NCBI GenBank assembly: GCA_021775455.1
Contig: JAJFHU010000019.1
Coordinates: 1-47,832 of the forward strand
Direction of reading: 5' to 3'
DNA: 47,832 nt
Source: Hyphomicrobiales bacterium
Lineage (GTDB): Bacteria > Pseudomonadota > Alphaproteobacteria > Rhizobiales > Rhizobiaceae
Shown: in pieces, positions 37,605 through 46,507 of the stretch
Layout of the letters: each line of letters starts with the position of its first letter
Numbering within the stretch: the first letter of the stretch is position 1
Made by a program: the position numbers and the translations under genes
Notes under the pieces: model-generated
The model's database searches: none
The model's input: only the letters and a program-made list of their open reading frames with translations
Told to the model about the DNA's origin: nothing

Positions 37605-38396
37605 ATGTCAAAACCATCTTCGCCCCGTGTTGCCTTGTTTGTTACCTGTTTGGTGGACTTGTTTCGTCCCAGCGTTGGATTTGCAACAATCAAGTTACTG
37701 GAAGATGCAGGATGCAAGGTTGATGTACCAATTTCCCAAACCTGTTGCGGCCAACCGGCCTGGAATTCAGGGGACCGGGAAAATACACGTAAGATAGCAG
37801 AGACCGTAATTCAAACATTCGAATCATACGACTATATCGTAGCGCCATCGGGTTCTTGTGCCGGAATGCTTAAAATGCATTATCCTGAGGTATTTGCAGG
37901 TGATGCCAAGTGGATGGAACGTGCAAATTTATTTTCTGAAAAGGTCTTTGAGCTAACAGAGTTCCTTCACGATGTGATGAACGTGAAAAAACTCAAGCAA
38001 AAACTGAATTCAAACATCACCTACCACGACTCATGTGCCGGCCTTAGGGAACTCGGTATTTCGAAACAACCTCGCACCCTGCTCAAATCAATTAAGGGTG
38101 TGAAGCTTGCCGAAATGAAGGATAGTGAAACCTGTTGCGGTTTTGGTGGAACCTTTTGCGTGAAGTACCCGGAAATCTCCAATTCCATAGTTGAGACAAA
38201 GACCGAAAATATCGAATCATCCGGTGCGGATGTGCTGCTTGCCGGTGATCTTGGTTGCCTGATGAACATCGCCGGTAAATTGAAGCGCCAGGGCAGCACC
38301 CTTGAGGTTAGACATGTAGCTGAGGTGTTGGCCGGCATGACTGACACTGCACCCATTTGCGACACCAATAAAAAAACCGTTGCCAAGGGACGCTGA
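37605..38396 (+). CDS. lutA: L-lactate utilization protein LutA (CCG-domain oxidoreductase)
   Basis: A 263-residue protein with two CCG (cysteine-rich) domains, the heterodisulfide-reductase-like fold that binds iron-sulfur clusters: PISQTCCGQPAWNSG and later DSETCCGFGGTFCVKYPEIS, plus YHDSCAGLRELG. LutABC together oxidise L-lactate to pyruvate in the cytoplasm. The ATG at 37605 (MSKPSSPRVALFVTCLVD) is preceded by GGAG; the frame extends upstream to 37566 without family similarity. The stop overlaps the lutB start (TGATG). No lactate permease or LutR-type regulator is in the window. Confidence 0.93.
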   Translation: MSKPSSPRVALFVTCLVDLFRPSVGFATIKLLEDAGCKVDVPISQTCCGQPAWNSGDRENTRKIAETVIQTFESYDYIVAPSGSCAGMLKMHYPEVFAGDAKWMERANLFSEKVFELTEFLHDVMNVKKLKQKLNSNITYHDSCAGLRELGISKQPRTLLKSIKGVKLAEMKDSETCCGFGGTFCVKYPEISNSIVETKTENIESSGADVLLAGDLGCLMNIAGKLKRQGSTLEVRHVAEVLAGMTDTAPICDTNKKTVAKGR

Positions 38397-39826
38397 TGGA
38401 AATCAAGAGCCCTCAATTCAAGAAGAACGCGAAGGCTGCACTTGCTGATGAGCAACTGCAAAAAGCGCTTTCTCACGTGCGTTCCAAGTTTATCGAAAAG
38501 CGAGCTACGGCAGTACGCGAACTGGACTGTTTTAATGAACTTCGCGACAACGCGGTGGCTATCAAGAAGCACACAATCAAGCATCTCGATCTTTACCTGG
38601 AGCGATTTGAAGAAAAGGTCTTGGAACAGGGTGGGCAGGTTCACTGGGCTGCAACCGCCCGCGACGCACGTGGCCAAGTGCTGGATATATGCCGCAAGAT
38701 TGCTGCAAAAACAGTAACCAAGGGAAAGTCGATGATTTCAGAAGAAATCGGGTTGAACGAATTTCTTGAGGTAAATGACGTAACGCCAATTGAGACCGAT
38801 CTTGGTGAATACATCATCCAACTTCGGGGTGAGCATCCAAGCCACATAATCGCACCGGCTGTTCACTTGAATATGGACCAAATCAGGGAAGATTTTCGTG
38901 AACATCACACTGAATTGCCTGAAGATCGATCCCTTGAAGAACCCATATCTCTCCTTCAGGAAGCTCGCGGAATTTTGCGAGAAAAATTTCTTGGCGCAGA
39001 TGTTGGCATTACTGGAGCCAATTTTTTGATCGCGGAAACCGGCACATCGGTGATCGTTACCAATGAAGGTAATGGCGATCTCACGCAAACGCTCCCACGC
39101 ATCCATATTGTCCTTGCGTCAATCGAAAAGGTTGTGCCAACGCTCGAAGATACCAGTCAGATACTGCGTGTCCTGGCGCGTTCTGCAACTGGCCAGGAAA
39201 TGTCAGTCTACACCACGTTATCCAGTGGTCCGAAGCGGGGTGACGATCCTGACGGGCCAGATGAGTTTCATGTGGTGTTACTGGACAATGGGCGCTCCTC
39301 AATGCTCGGAACAGAATTCGAAGACATGCTTAGATGTATTCGATGTGGCGCATGCATGAACCATTGCCCGGTTTATCACGCAGTCGGTGGTCATGCTTAC
39401 GGATGGGTGTACCCCGGGCCAATGGGGTCTGTCCTTTCACCAAGCCTTGCCGGGATAGAGAATACCGGACATCTCCCAAATGCCTCAACTTTTTGCGGAC
39501 GATGTGAATCAGTATGCCCCATGCGCATTCCACTCCCCAAAATGATGCGTCACTGGCGTGAGCGTGAATTTGAACTTCATTTGTCCCCAGCATCACAAAG
39601 GAGAAACCTGAAGCTATGGGCCTGGTTTGCTAAGCGCCCAAAGTATTACCGGCTCTTCTCGCGCTTGTCTCACCTTGCCCTCAAAATGCTTGCCGGAAAG
39701 TCGGGTAGAATTTCATTTCTACCGCTCGCCGGAGGTTGGACTCGCTTTAGGGATATGCCTGGCCCGGAACCAAAAACCTTCATGCAAGCATGGCAGGACC
39801 GCTCAACAAGGGATCAACCGCAATGA
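38396..39826 (+). CDS. lutB: L-lactate utilization iron-sulfur protein LutB
   Basis: A 476-residue LutB/YkgF. The N-terminal LUD-like domain includes GITGANFLIAETGTSVIVTNEGNGDL. Two [4Fe-4S] ferredoxin-type motifs follow, CIRCGACMNHCPVY (about residues 315-328) and CGRCESVCPMRIPLPKMM, giving the CxxCxxCxxxCP pattern in full for the first and a shortened one for the second. The C-terminal region with FRDMPGPEPKTFMQAWQDR is typical of the family. It overlaps lutA by 1 nt and lutC by 4 nt (ATGA), so the three are tightly coupled. Confidence 0.94.
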   Translation: MEIKSPQFKKNAKAALADEQLQKALSHVRSKFIEKRATAVRELDCFNELRDNAVAIKKHTIKHLDLYLERFEEKVLEQGGQVHWAATARDARGQVLDICRKIAAKTVTKGKSMISEEIGLNEFLEVNDVTPIETDLGEYIIQLRGEHPSHIIAPAVHLNMDQIREDFREHHTELPEDRSLEEPISLLQEARGILREKFLGADVGITGANFLIAETGTSVIVTNEGNGDLTQTLPRIHIVLASIEKVVPTLEDTSQILRVLARSATGQEMSVYTTLSSGPKRGDDPDGPDEFHVVLLDNGRSSMLGTEFEDMLRCIRCGACMNHCPVYHAVGGHAYGWVYPGPMGSVLSPSLAGIENTGHLPNASTFCGRCESVCPMRIPLPKMMRHWREREFELHLSPASQRRNLKLWAWFAKRPKYYRLFSRLSHLALKMLAGKSGRISFLPLAGGWTRFRDMPGPEPKTFMQAWQDRSTRDQPQ

Positions 39827-40491
39827 GTAGTCGAGGCGAAATACTTGATCGAATCAGATCAGCCGTTGGTGGAGTAGCTACGGACAAGATGCGCAAAGCA
39901 AACGTTGAGAGGCGTTTGAAGAGGCATCCTGTTGGAATACTGCCCTGGACCTACAAGAACAACGACCAGGTAATTACCCAATTTACGGTCAAGGCCAAAA
40001 AAGCTGACTCTACTGTTGAGCGCTGCAAGTCAGCCGATGTCTCAAAGGCAATTGTCCGGTTTTTGAAAAAACATAATCTTCCTGCTGCCTGCAGGATCGG
40101 TGCAGACCGGAAACTCAAAAATCTCCTGAAGGGCCAGGAAGCAGTTTTGGAAATTACGCATGGTCCTAATGATGGTTCTCAATTGACCGGTGTATCTTGC
40201 GCATTGGGAGCTGCTGCCGAAACGGGCACCTTGTTTCTGGTTTCGGGAAAAGACAATCCAACCACTCTGAATTTTCTCTCGGAGAATCACATCGTTGTCA
40301 TTCACAAGAAAGACATATTAAAGCATCAGGAAGATTTATGGGTCCGGTTGCGCAGAAAATATGGTGCTGGAAAATTACCTCGAACTGTTAATCTCATAAC
40401 CGGACCCTCGCGTTCGGCTGATATTGAGCAGACCCTGATACTGGGTGCGCATGGGCCGCAACGGCTTCATATTATTGTTGTAATGAATTGA
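39823..40491 (+). CDS. lutC: L-lactate utilization protein LutC (LUD domain)
   Basis: A 222-residue LUD-domain protein. The start ATG (MSSRGEILDRIRSAVGG) overlaps the lutB stop as ATGA; the longer frame from 39790 is inside lutB. Family marks include VSCALGAAAETGTLFLVSG, NPTTLNFLSENHIVVIHKKDI and the C-terminal TGPSRSADIEQTLILGAHGPQRLHIIVV. The third partner of the lactate-oxidising complex. rsmE starts 13 bp after its stop, so the housekeeping gene may be read through from the lut promoter. Confidence 0.93.
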   Translation: MSSRGEILDRIRSAVGGVATDKMRKANVERRLKRHPVGILPWTYKNNDQVITQFTVKAKKADSTVERCKSADVSKAIVRFLKKHNLPAACRIGADRKLKNLLKGQEAVLEITHGPNDGSQLTGVSCALGAAAETGTLFLVSGKDNPTTLNFLSENHIVVIHKKDILKHQEDLWVRLRRKYGAGKLPRTVNLITGPSRSADIEQTLILGAHGPQRLHIIVVMN

Positions 40492-40504
40492 AGCGTGCAA
40501 ACGA

Positions 40505-41233
40505 ATGACAAGAACCCCTCACAGATTGTTCGTTGAGAATGCCATTGTCGCAGGAACGGAAATTCCGGCGGCACGTGAACAGGCCAATTATCTACTGAAC
40601 GTTCTCAGGTTGAAAGACAAAAACCAGATGACAATCTTCAATGGGCGAGATGGGGAATGGCGAGCCGAAGTTAAATCAACTGGAAGAAAGTCCTGCACCA
40701 TATTGCCGGTAAAAATGCTCCAGTCACAACCCGCTGCACCGGAACTGGAATATTTGTTTGCACCGCTAAAGCAGGCCAGACTTGACTATATGGTACAAAA
40801 AGCGGTCGAAATGGGCGTTGGCTCGCTTCGACCGGTGATCACGGAATATACGCAGGTTCGTTCTCTCAATCTGAAACGAATGCATGCAAATGCCGTGGAA
40901 GCTGCAGAACAATGCGAAATACTCAATATTCCTGAAATCCATGAACCAGAAAAATTGGATAACGTGTTGGAGGGTTGGGATTCTGATTGGCAATTGATAT
41001 TTTGTGATGAATCACTGGAAATATCCAATCCGATAAAAACGCTGGGTGATCTCAAGCCCGAAAAACTTGCCCTCCTGATCGGCCCGGAAGGCGGCTTCAG
41101 CTGCGGTGAACGTGAGCGGCTGCACAAATTGCCATTTGTAGTTGCGATTGGTCTTGGTCCCAGAGTATTAAGGGCTGATACTGCCGCGATAGCTGCTCTT
41201 GGTGTGATACAGGCAATCCTGGGCGACTGGTAA
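40505..41233 (+). CDS. rsmE: 16S rRNA (uracil(1498)-N3)-methyltransferase
   Basis: A 242-residue SPOUT-class methyltransferase that modifies U1498 in the decoding region of the small subunit. It has an N-terminal PUA-like part (HRLFVENAIV, FNGRDGEWRAEV) and the knotted SAM-binding domain with LLIGPEGGFSCGERERL and IGLGPRVLRADTAAIAAL. Length normal. It sits between lutC and gshA; the rsmE-gshA neighbourhood is conserved in rhizobia. Confidence 0.95.
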   Translation: MTRTPHRLFVENAIVAGTEIPAAREQANYLLNVLRLKDKNQMTIFNGRDGEWRAEVKSTGRKSCTILPVKMLQSQPAAPELEYLFAPLKQARLDYMVQKAVEMGVGSLRPVITEYTQVRSLNLKRMHANAVEAAEQCEILNIPEIHEPEKLDNVLEGWDSDWQLIFCDESLEISNPIKTLGDLKPEKLALLIGPEGGFSCGERERLHKLPFVVAIGLGPRVLRADTAAIAALGVIQAILGDW

Positions 41234-41242
41234 GTTTTGTGT

Positions 41243-41340
41243 CACTACCCGTTGTGTGAACAGCCGTTTACAAATGGGGGCTTGCATAACATGGCGCAAA
41301 CCGGGTAGCAGTCATAAAAGTAATCAGGTCTTGAGCCTGT
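41243..41340 (+). ncRNA. Candidate structured leader or small RNA before gshA
   Basis: The 152-bp gap between rsmE and gshA is rich in complementary segments. A closing stem CTACCCG (41245-41251) / CGGGTAG (41302-41308) encloses AGCC (41262-41265) / GGCT (41279-41282) and TTGC (41282-41285) / GCAA (41296-41299), an arrangement like a multi-branch junction. A separate hairpin CAGG (41325-41328) / CCTG (41336-41339) follows. There is no U-run, so it is not a simple terminator. It could be a gshA leader, a processed small RNA, or chance pairing. I do not recognise a known riboswitch in it. Confidence 0.35.
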
Positions 41341-41385
41341 AGTTTGCTCCCATCCACCTATGCTTTGCGATTGAAAGGTAAGGCA

Positions 41386-42759
41386 ATGGCTCGAGATACC
41401 ACAGATTCCCGCCCCATTGATAATCGAAATCAACTCGTCGAATATTTTGAAGAGGGATGCAAGCCGAAAGCCGATTGGCGGATTGGAACCGAGCACGAAA
41501 AGTTCGGATTTTTTACTGAAGACCACAGACCTGTCCCGTATGAGGGGGGCAATGGGATTGGCGCTCTTCTTCAAGCCATGAAGCAGGAACTGGAATGGGA
41601 AGCAATTGAGGATGATGGCCGCATTATTGGTTTGTTTGAACCAAACGGGCAAGGGGCAATTTCCCTTGAACCTGGCGGACAGTTTGAACTTTCAGGTGCA
41701 CCGCTTGAAAACCTGCACCAAACCTGCCGCGAGTCCAACACTCACCTTTCACTGGTAAAGCAAGTTGCGTCCAAACTGGGTATCGGTTTTCTGGGCGTTG
41801 GGGCAAGTCCGGTCTGGACTTTCGAAGAAACTCCCCGCATGCCGAAAAGCCGTTATGAGATCATGGCCAACTACATGCCCAAGGTAGGTAGCCAGGGTCA
41901 TGACATGATGTTTCGTACCACAACGATCCAGGTCAACCTTGATTTTGCAAGCGAGGCAGACATGGTGCGCAAGCTGCAAGTTTCGTTGAAGTTACAATCC
42001 ACTGCTTCTGCATTGTTCGCAAATTCGCCTTTCACAGAAGGTAAACCAAATGGATTGCTTTCATGGCGCAGCGATATTTGGCTGGATGTTGACAACCAAC
42101 GAGCCGGTTTCCATCCATTCATGCTGGAAAAGGATTTTGGTTTTGAACGTTACGCGGATTGGGCACTCGATACTCCAATGTATTTTATCATTCGTGATGG
42201 CCGCTATCATGACTGTACCCACATCACTTTCCGTCAATTTCTGGACGGGGCTCTAGATGGAGAAGTTGCCAATAGCGAGCCCAATATCGGTGATTGGAAC
42301 AACCACCTGACTACGCTTTTTCCGGATGTCCGTTTGAAAAAATATCTCGAGATGCGTGGTGCTGACGGAGGTCCATGGCGTGAAATATGTGCACTTCCAG
42401 CGCTCTGGGTAGGCTTGCTTTACGATTCAGCTAGTCTTGCTGCCGCAGAAGAACTAACCAGCAACTGGACGCCGCAGATGGTAAGTGATTTGAGACAAAG
42501 CGTACCGACCTTGGGTTTTAAGGCGCAAATCGACGGAAAATCCATGTTTAATATTGCCAGCGAAGTTGTGGCAATTGCCCGCCAGGGATTAGCAAACCGC
42601 AAGAACAAAAACAACGATGGGTTTGACGAAACAATGTATCTCGCTACGCTTGAAGAAACGCTGGCTTCAGGAAAAACGCCCGCAGAACGCATGCTGGAAA
42701 AATATGAAACTACATGGAACCGGGATATATCGAATATATTTGTTGGTTACGCTTACTAA
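41386..42759 (+). CDS. gshA: Glutamate-cysteine ligase, plant/alphaproteobacterial type
   Basis: A 457-residue GCS2-type ligase that forms gamma-glutamylcysteine, the first step of glutathione synthesis. It matches the plant and rhizobial class rather than the E. coli GshA class: WRIGTEHEKFGF (metal-binding glutamates), ISLEPGGQFELSGAPL, MMFRTTTIQVNLDF and LFANSPFTEGKPNGLLSWRSDIWLDVDNQRAG. The ATG at 41386 follows AAGGTAAGG closely and is the family start; the frame opens at 41344. It ends 14 bp before the convergent PilZ gene. The upstream region may contain a structured leader. Confidence 0.95.
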   Translation: MARDTTDSRPIDNRNQLVEYFEEGCKPKADWRIGTEHEKFGFFTEDHRPVPYEGGNGIGALLQAMKQELEWEAIEDDGRIIGLFEPNGQGAISLEPGGQFELSGAPLENLHQTCRESNTHLSLVKQVASKLGIGFLGVGASPVWTFEETPRMPKSRYEIMANYMPKVGSQGHDMMFRTTTIQVNLDFASEADMVRKLQVSLKLQSTASALFANSPFTEGKPNGLLSWRSDIWLDVDNQRAGFHPFMLEKDFGFERYADWALDTPMYFIIRDGRYHDCTHITFRQFLDGALDGEVANSEPNIGDWNNHLTTLFPDVRLKKYLEMRGADGGPWREICALPALWVGLLYDSASLAAAEELTSNWTPQMVSDLRQSVPTLGFKAQIDGKSMFNIASEVVAIARQGLANRKNKNNDGFDETMYLATLEETLASGKTPAERMLEKYETTWNRDISNIFVGYAY

Positions 42760-42773
42760 CAACGTTATTAAGA

Positions 42774-43094
42774 TCAAAACGTACTTGGACGACCTCTAAG
42801 CCGGACGCCGTGTTCTATGTCATCCAGTGAGACTTCAACAGTGCTACCTCGGCGGCTGATTATTTTACACTTTGCCTGAATCCGGTCCGGTTCCACATAC
42901 AATGAGAATTCTTGCGGAAATCCCATCCATCCGCCCATGGTCAAGATTGCGCTGTTTTCAGACATATTTCGAATCTGACAATGAATTGCATTATCCAATC
43001 CGTCAAAGATGACTCTGGCAGTCCTTGGCAATCGGTTTTTCCGCTTCGTCTTGGCATCTTGATGGAGTATTTTTTCGCTAGTGCGTTTTATCAT
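42774..43094 (-). CDS. PilZ domain-containing protein
   Basis: A 106-residue protein, essentially a single PilZ-like domain after a basic N-terminus. KRKNRLPRTARVIF resembles the RxxxR c-di-GMP-binding start and IRNMSENSAIL stands where active PilZ domains have (D/N)xSxxG. The second motif lacks the final Gly (NMSENS), so binding may be weak or lost. The rest (FSLYVEPDRIQAKCKIISRRGSTVEVSL) fits the beta-barrel. It is a single gene facing gshA, and is divergent from the ABC transporter with a 229-bp gap (43095-43323) in which I see no further gene. Confidence 0.75.
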   Translation of the reverse strand: MIKRTSEKILHQDAKTKRKNRLPRTARVIFDGLDNAIHCQIRNMSENSAILTMGGWMGFPQEFSLYVEPDRIQAKCKIISRRGSTVEVSLDDIEHGVRLRGRPSTF

Positions 43095-43323
43095 TTGATC
43101 TATTCAATTCTCACCTGAGTACCCGCACGTTGAACAGACTAGTGCCAGTATGGTTAATGTTGAATTAAGTCTGACTTTCCAGAGCTAAAAAATTGCTGTT
43201 TGCGGCGTGTTGCCGAGCAAAATTTACAGTTTTGCCAAATTGACACGCAAATTCACAATCATGATTTACTCACTCTAAACTTCATCTTGGCATACTCCGG
43301 ATACGTAATCTGAAGGCGCAAGT

Positions 43324-44088
43324 GTGAAAATCATGGAAAATTTTGCATTAAAGGTAACAAACCTGACCAAAGTGTTTGACAAACCAGCTGTCGAAGCTTT
43401 GCAATTTAGCGTCCACCGCGGCGAGTTTTATACACTTCTGGGACCTAATGGTGCCGGCAAGACAACATCCTTGCGGATGGTTGCAGGTCTTCTTCCACCA
43501 GATTCGGGTAGTATTGAAGTATTTGGAATTGATGCCCTTCTTGATCCAATATCGGTCAAGAAAATTGTTGCATGGGTTCCAGATGAACCGATGATATATG
43601 ATCGACTAACACCCCTTGAGTATCTGGAATTTGTCGCGGGACTGTGGGGTGTCGAACAAAATAATGCCCGGAGTAACGCCTGCGAATTGCTTGATTGGCT
43701 TGGGCTTTTACCCAATCAACACGAAAGATGTGAGGGGTTTTCAAAGGGCATGCGCCAAAAGGTAGCTTTGGCGGGAGCATTGGTACATGACCCGCGGCTA
43801 ATCATTCTGGATGAGCCACTTACCGGACTAGACGCGGGCTCTGCCAGACTTGTAAAAGATGTTCTCAGAGAAAGGGTGAAAAGCGGCTGTTCAGTCATCA
43901 TGACGACCCACATTCTCGAGGTTGCTGAGCGTATGGCTGAACGCATAGGCGTAATTTCCCGTGGACGATTGATAGCTGAGGGAACCCTGGACGAACTGGG
44001 CGATCAAGCCGGAAGGGCTGCCACCAACCTTGAAGAGATATTCCTGGGCCTTGTGGCTGATGATGAATCAGAGACTGCAGCCGCCTAA
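43324..44088 (+). CDS. ABC transporter ATP-binding protein
   Basis: A 254-residue ABC ATPase of the ABC-2 exporter type. Walker A GPNGAGKTTSLRMVAGLL, signature CEGFSKGMRQKVALAGAL (FSKGM variant of LSGGQ, common in this group), Walker B LIILDEPLTGLD and the H-loop TTHILE. The start is GTG 43324, with AAGG 7 nt upstream; ATG 43333 is the alternative. It overlaps the permease start by one base (TAATG). The transported substrate is unknown. Confidence 0.92.
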   Translation: MKIMENFALKVTNLTKVFDKPAVEALQFSVHRGEFYTLLGPNGAGKTTSLRMVAGLLPPDSGSIEVFGIDALLDPISVKKIVAWVPDEPMIYDRLTPLEYLEFVAGLWGVEQNNARSNACELLDWLGLLPNQHERCEGFSKGMRQKVALAGALVHDPRLIILDEPLTGLDAGSARLVKDVLRERVKSGCSVIMTTHILEVAERMAERIGVISRGRLIAEGTLDELGDQAGRAATNLEEIFLGLVADDESETAAA

Positions 44089-45620
44089 TGACATACCAAC
44101 TTCAATCAGGCTCCATTGGATGGTTTGCCAGGCATGAGTTTGCGCTTTCCTGGCGGGACTTCATGAGAATGATGTCTGCTGGCAAATCCGGGCGGGAAGC
44201 CACAATAATGCTGGTAATCGGCCTGACTGCTTTCGGAATGCACGCGGTTGCCTATTTCATGCTGCATCCATTTGTCACTGAAGGGATTTTCATCAACAAA
44301 CAGTTGCTTGTACTTATCTCCGGTACCTGGCTTTTAACATTTTCATTAATGATGTCACAGGCGATGGAACTGGTTACCCGCGCCTTCTATTCTCGATCCG
44401 ATCTCGACCTGATTTTGTCATCTCCGGTTTCAATCCGAACCTTGTTTACAGTGAGGATTGGCGCGATTGCTACTGCCACAACACTGCTGGCCTTGTTGCT
44501 GAGCGCGCCTGCCATCAACGTCATGGCGCTGCTCCATGATGTTCGCTGGCTTTCAGCTTATCCGGTAGCAGTTGCATCAGGAATGTTGGCAACCGCGCTG
44601 TCGCTTGCAATTACCATTATCATGTTTCGGACACTTGGAGCCAAACGAACACGACTGGCATCCCAAATTGTAGCAGCAGTGGTAGGTGCCGGATTTGTTA
44701 TCGGAATACAGCTTGCCGCCATATCTTCTATCGGCAGCATATCGCGGTTTGAGTTTTTGCAATCCGAGACCTTGCTTTCACAAACTCCCAGCTTGAAGAG
44801 TTGGATTTGGATTCCGGCAAGGGCGATCATGGGTGACCAAATACCATTTCTCATCACAATTGTCCTTCCGGCGGGTTTGTTCCTGACTGCAATTGTCGTT
44901 TTTTCGGGTAGTTTTGCCTCAAATGTTATGGCCGCTGCGGGGACAAGCTTTGCCCGTAACACGCAGAACGCCAAAACTATAACCTTTCGGCAACCAAACC
45001 TTCGTTCAGCGTTACGACACAAGGAATGGAAACTGCTTTTACGGGACCACTGGTTACTGTCGCAAACACTGATGCAGATCCTGTATTTGATTCCACCTGC
45101 ATTCATGTTGTGGCAAGGTTATGCGGAACTCGGCCTGATGGGTGTCGTTGTGGTTCCCGTACTGGTGATGGCATCGGGACAACTGGCAGGTGGATTGGCT
45201 TGGTTGGCCATCTCAGGGGAAGATGCTCCGGAGCTTGTTGCAACTGCACCGGTTGGAAAACGAGATGCTATTCGGGCCAAGGTAGAAGCTGTTCTTGGAG
45301 CGATGATTGTCGTCGTATCACCGATCCTGCTCATAATGGCATTTGTTAATCCGGCAATGGCAATTCTTGCCCTGATCTGTGTGATGGCTGCATCCACATC
45401 TGCCACATTCATTCAGTTGTGGTTTCGAAGTCCGGCGAAACGTTCCAACTTTCGTCGACGCCAAACTTCTTCCAAGGTTGCCACGATAGCCGAAGCACTT
45501 TCTTCCATATTGTGGGCCGCGACAGCCGCACTTATAGCCGCAAAGACCTGGTTGGTTGTTGTTCCTTTGGCTTCGGTTTTCATTGTTCTGTGGATTGCAC
45601 GCAGTTTCAGGTCGAGCTGA
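44088..45620 (+). CDS. ABC transporter permease (ABC-2 like)
   Basis: A 510-residue integral membrane protein with about ten hydrophobic segments, following its ATPase with a TAATG overlap. It starts with an amphipathic stretch GWFARHEFALSWRDFMRMM and has a central cytoplasmic loop RQPNLRSALRHKEWKLLLRDHWLLSQTLMQ, a basic motif seen in large exporter permeases of this kind. No periplasmic binding protein is encoded nearby, so export rather than import is likely. Substrate unknown. It ends 2 bp before the stop of the convergent minus-strand cassette. Confidence 0.85.
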   Translation: MTYQLQSGSIGWFARHEFALSWRDFMRMMSAGKSGREATIMLVIGLTAFGMHAVAYFMLHPFVTEGIFINKQLLVLISGTWLLTFSLMMSQAMELVTRAFYSRSDLDLILSSPVSIRTLFTVRIGAIATATTLLALLLSAPAINVMALLHDVRWLSAYPVAVASGMLATALSLAITIIMFRTLGAKRTRLASQIVAAVVGAGFVIGIQLAAISSIGSISRFEFLQSETLLSQTPSLKSWIWIPARAIMGDQIPFLITIVLPAGLFLTAIVVFSGSFASNVMAAAGTSFARNTQNAKTITFRQPNLRSALRHKEWKLLLRDHWLLSQTLMQILYLIPPAFMLWQGYAELGLMGVVVVPVLVMASGQLAGGLAWLAISGEDAPELVATAPVGKRDAIRAKVEAVLGAMIVVVSPILLIMAFVNPAMAILALICVMAASTSATFIQLWFRSPAKRSNFRRRQTSSKVATIAEALSSILWAATAALIAAKTWLVVVPLASVFIVLWIARSFRSS

Positions 45621-45622
45621 TA

Positions 45623-46426
45623 TTACTCGAACAGGACATTACAAGCCGTATTCATTTTCAAATTGTTTTTGAAATTGTTTACTATTTTTTGCACACCTTC
45701 GGTGTGTAAGGAATTTGCAATTGAAACATTATGTTCAGTAAATAATTTTTGTGCATGTTCACAATTTCCGATGTGAGCCTCTATCCAAATCCAATCCTGG
45801 TAGATACCCGAAACCACACCATCTCTATTTGGATTATTCCAATTCTCTACATTACCCAACGCTTCCCTCATCATTTCTCGCCCTCTTGAAAGGTCCTGAA
45901 CATCGCCGGGAAACATCAACGTTCGCGCTATGTATCGTGTAGTTTCCGCCAACAAACTATTTTCTTGAGGTGCTTTCTTCCGCGCAAGCTCTGCAATTGA
46001 AAGTGCCTTGGCAGCAAATCCTCTTTCCAAATATGTATGCGAGAAAATTATCAAATCGCCGCTACTGAGTTCGGAGATCACATCATCACCCAGTTCATTC
46101 AGTTTATTCAGTAATGTTGCCTTGTCGACATTTGCAATCCTGCTGTATGCATATAATTTTTCCAAGTTTCCTTCGGCTTCCAATTCACTAGCCTCTTTCG
46201 CGTGCTGCTTTAGCTTCGTCGAAATACTCTGAGCCAATTCCACGTTTCTTTGATGATTTTGAATTTTGGTCAGGTACAATCGGTCATACAAACCTATGCC
46301 GCCTGCAAAAATTGATATTATTAATGCAATCAACCCGCCCCATAAACCTACACGGCGGGCAACTGACTTTCGCTCTGCCTCCAATCCAAGTTCAAGCTTT
46401 TCAATTCTTTCCTCGAGTGTGTCCAT
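45623..46426 (-). CDS. Bitopic membrane protein with helical extracytoplasmic domain, function unknown
   Basis: A 267-residue protein. Residues 1-22 form a charged coiled-coil-like helix (MDTLEERIEKLELGLEAERK), 27-46 one transmembrane segment (GLWGGLIALIISIFAGGIGL), and the rest a helical domain probably outside the cytoplasm. Segments such as LIIFSHTYLERGFAAKALSIAELARKK and ENSLLAETTRYIARTLMFPG look like TPR-type helix pairs, so protein binding is plausible. Two Cys (in GNCEHA and NTACNV) could pair. The DNA is clearly A+T-richer than the neighbours and the codons differ, suggesting transfer. It follows the metallopeptidase-like gene by 81 bp on the same strand. No family recognised. Confidence 0.75.
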   Translation of the reverse strand: MDTLEERIEKLELGLEAERKSVARRVGLWGGLIALIISIFAGGIGLYDRLYLTKIQNHQRNVELAQSISTKLKQHAKEASELEAEGNLEKLYAYSRIANVDKATLLNKLNELGDDVISELSSGDLIIFSHTYLERGFAAKALSIAELARKKAPQENSLLAETTRYIARTLMFPGDVQDLSRGREMMREALGNVENWNNPNRDGVVSGIYQDWIWIEAHIGNCEHAQKLFTEHNVSIANSLHTEGVQKIVNNFKNNLKMNTACNVLFE

Positions 46427-46507
46427 TAGATGAATAACCCAGTAAATTTTTTATTACGGTGCTGATGTGCAATTGATCCTTTTTCGCAGCAGATAAATGA
46501 ATGACAT

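Noticed and set aside
38021-38677. Minus-strand open frame of 218 codons across the lutA-lutB junction
   Set aside because: Antisense to two well-identified genes coupled by overlap; no independent signal for translation.
41245-41652. Minus-strand open frame of 135 codons across the gshA leader and gshA 5' end
   Set aside because: It overlaps strongly conserved gshA coding sequence and the structured leader, has no ribosome site, and its product resembles no protein family; treated as a shadow.
44558-45106. Minus-strand open frame of 182 codons inside the ABC permease gene
   Set aside because: Antisense to a membrane protein gene; composition reflects the complement of hydrophobic codons.
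45692-45706. CACACC-TTC-GGTGTG hairpin near the 3' end of the minus-strand cassette
   Set aside because: It lies within the coding sequence and is followed on that strand by A residues, not U, so it is not a terminator; the UUCG loop may be chance.
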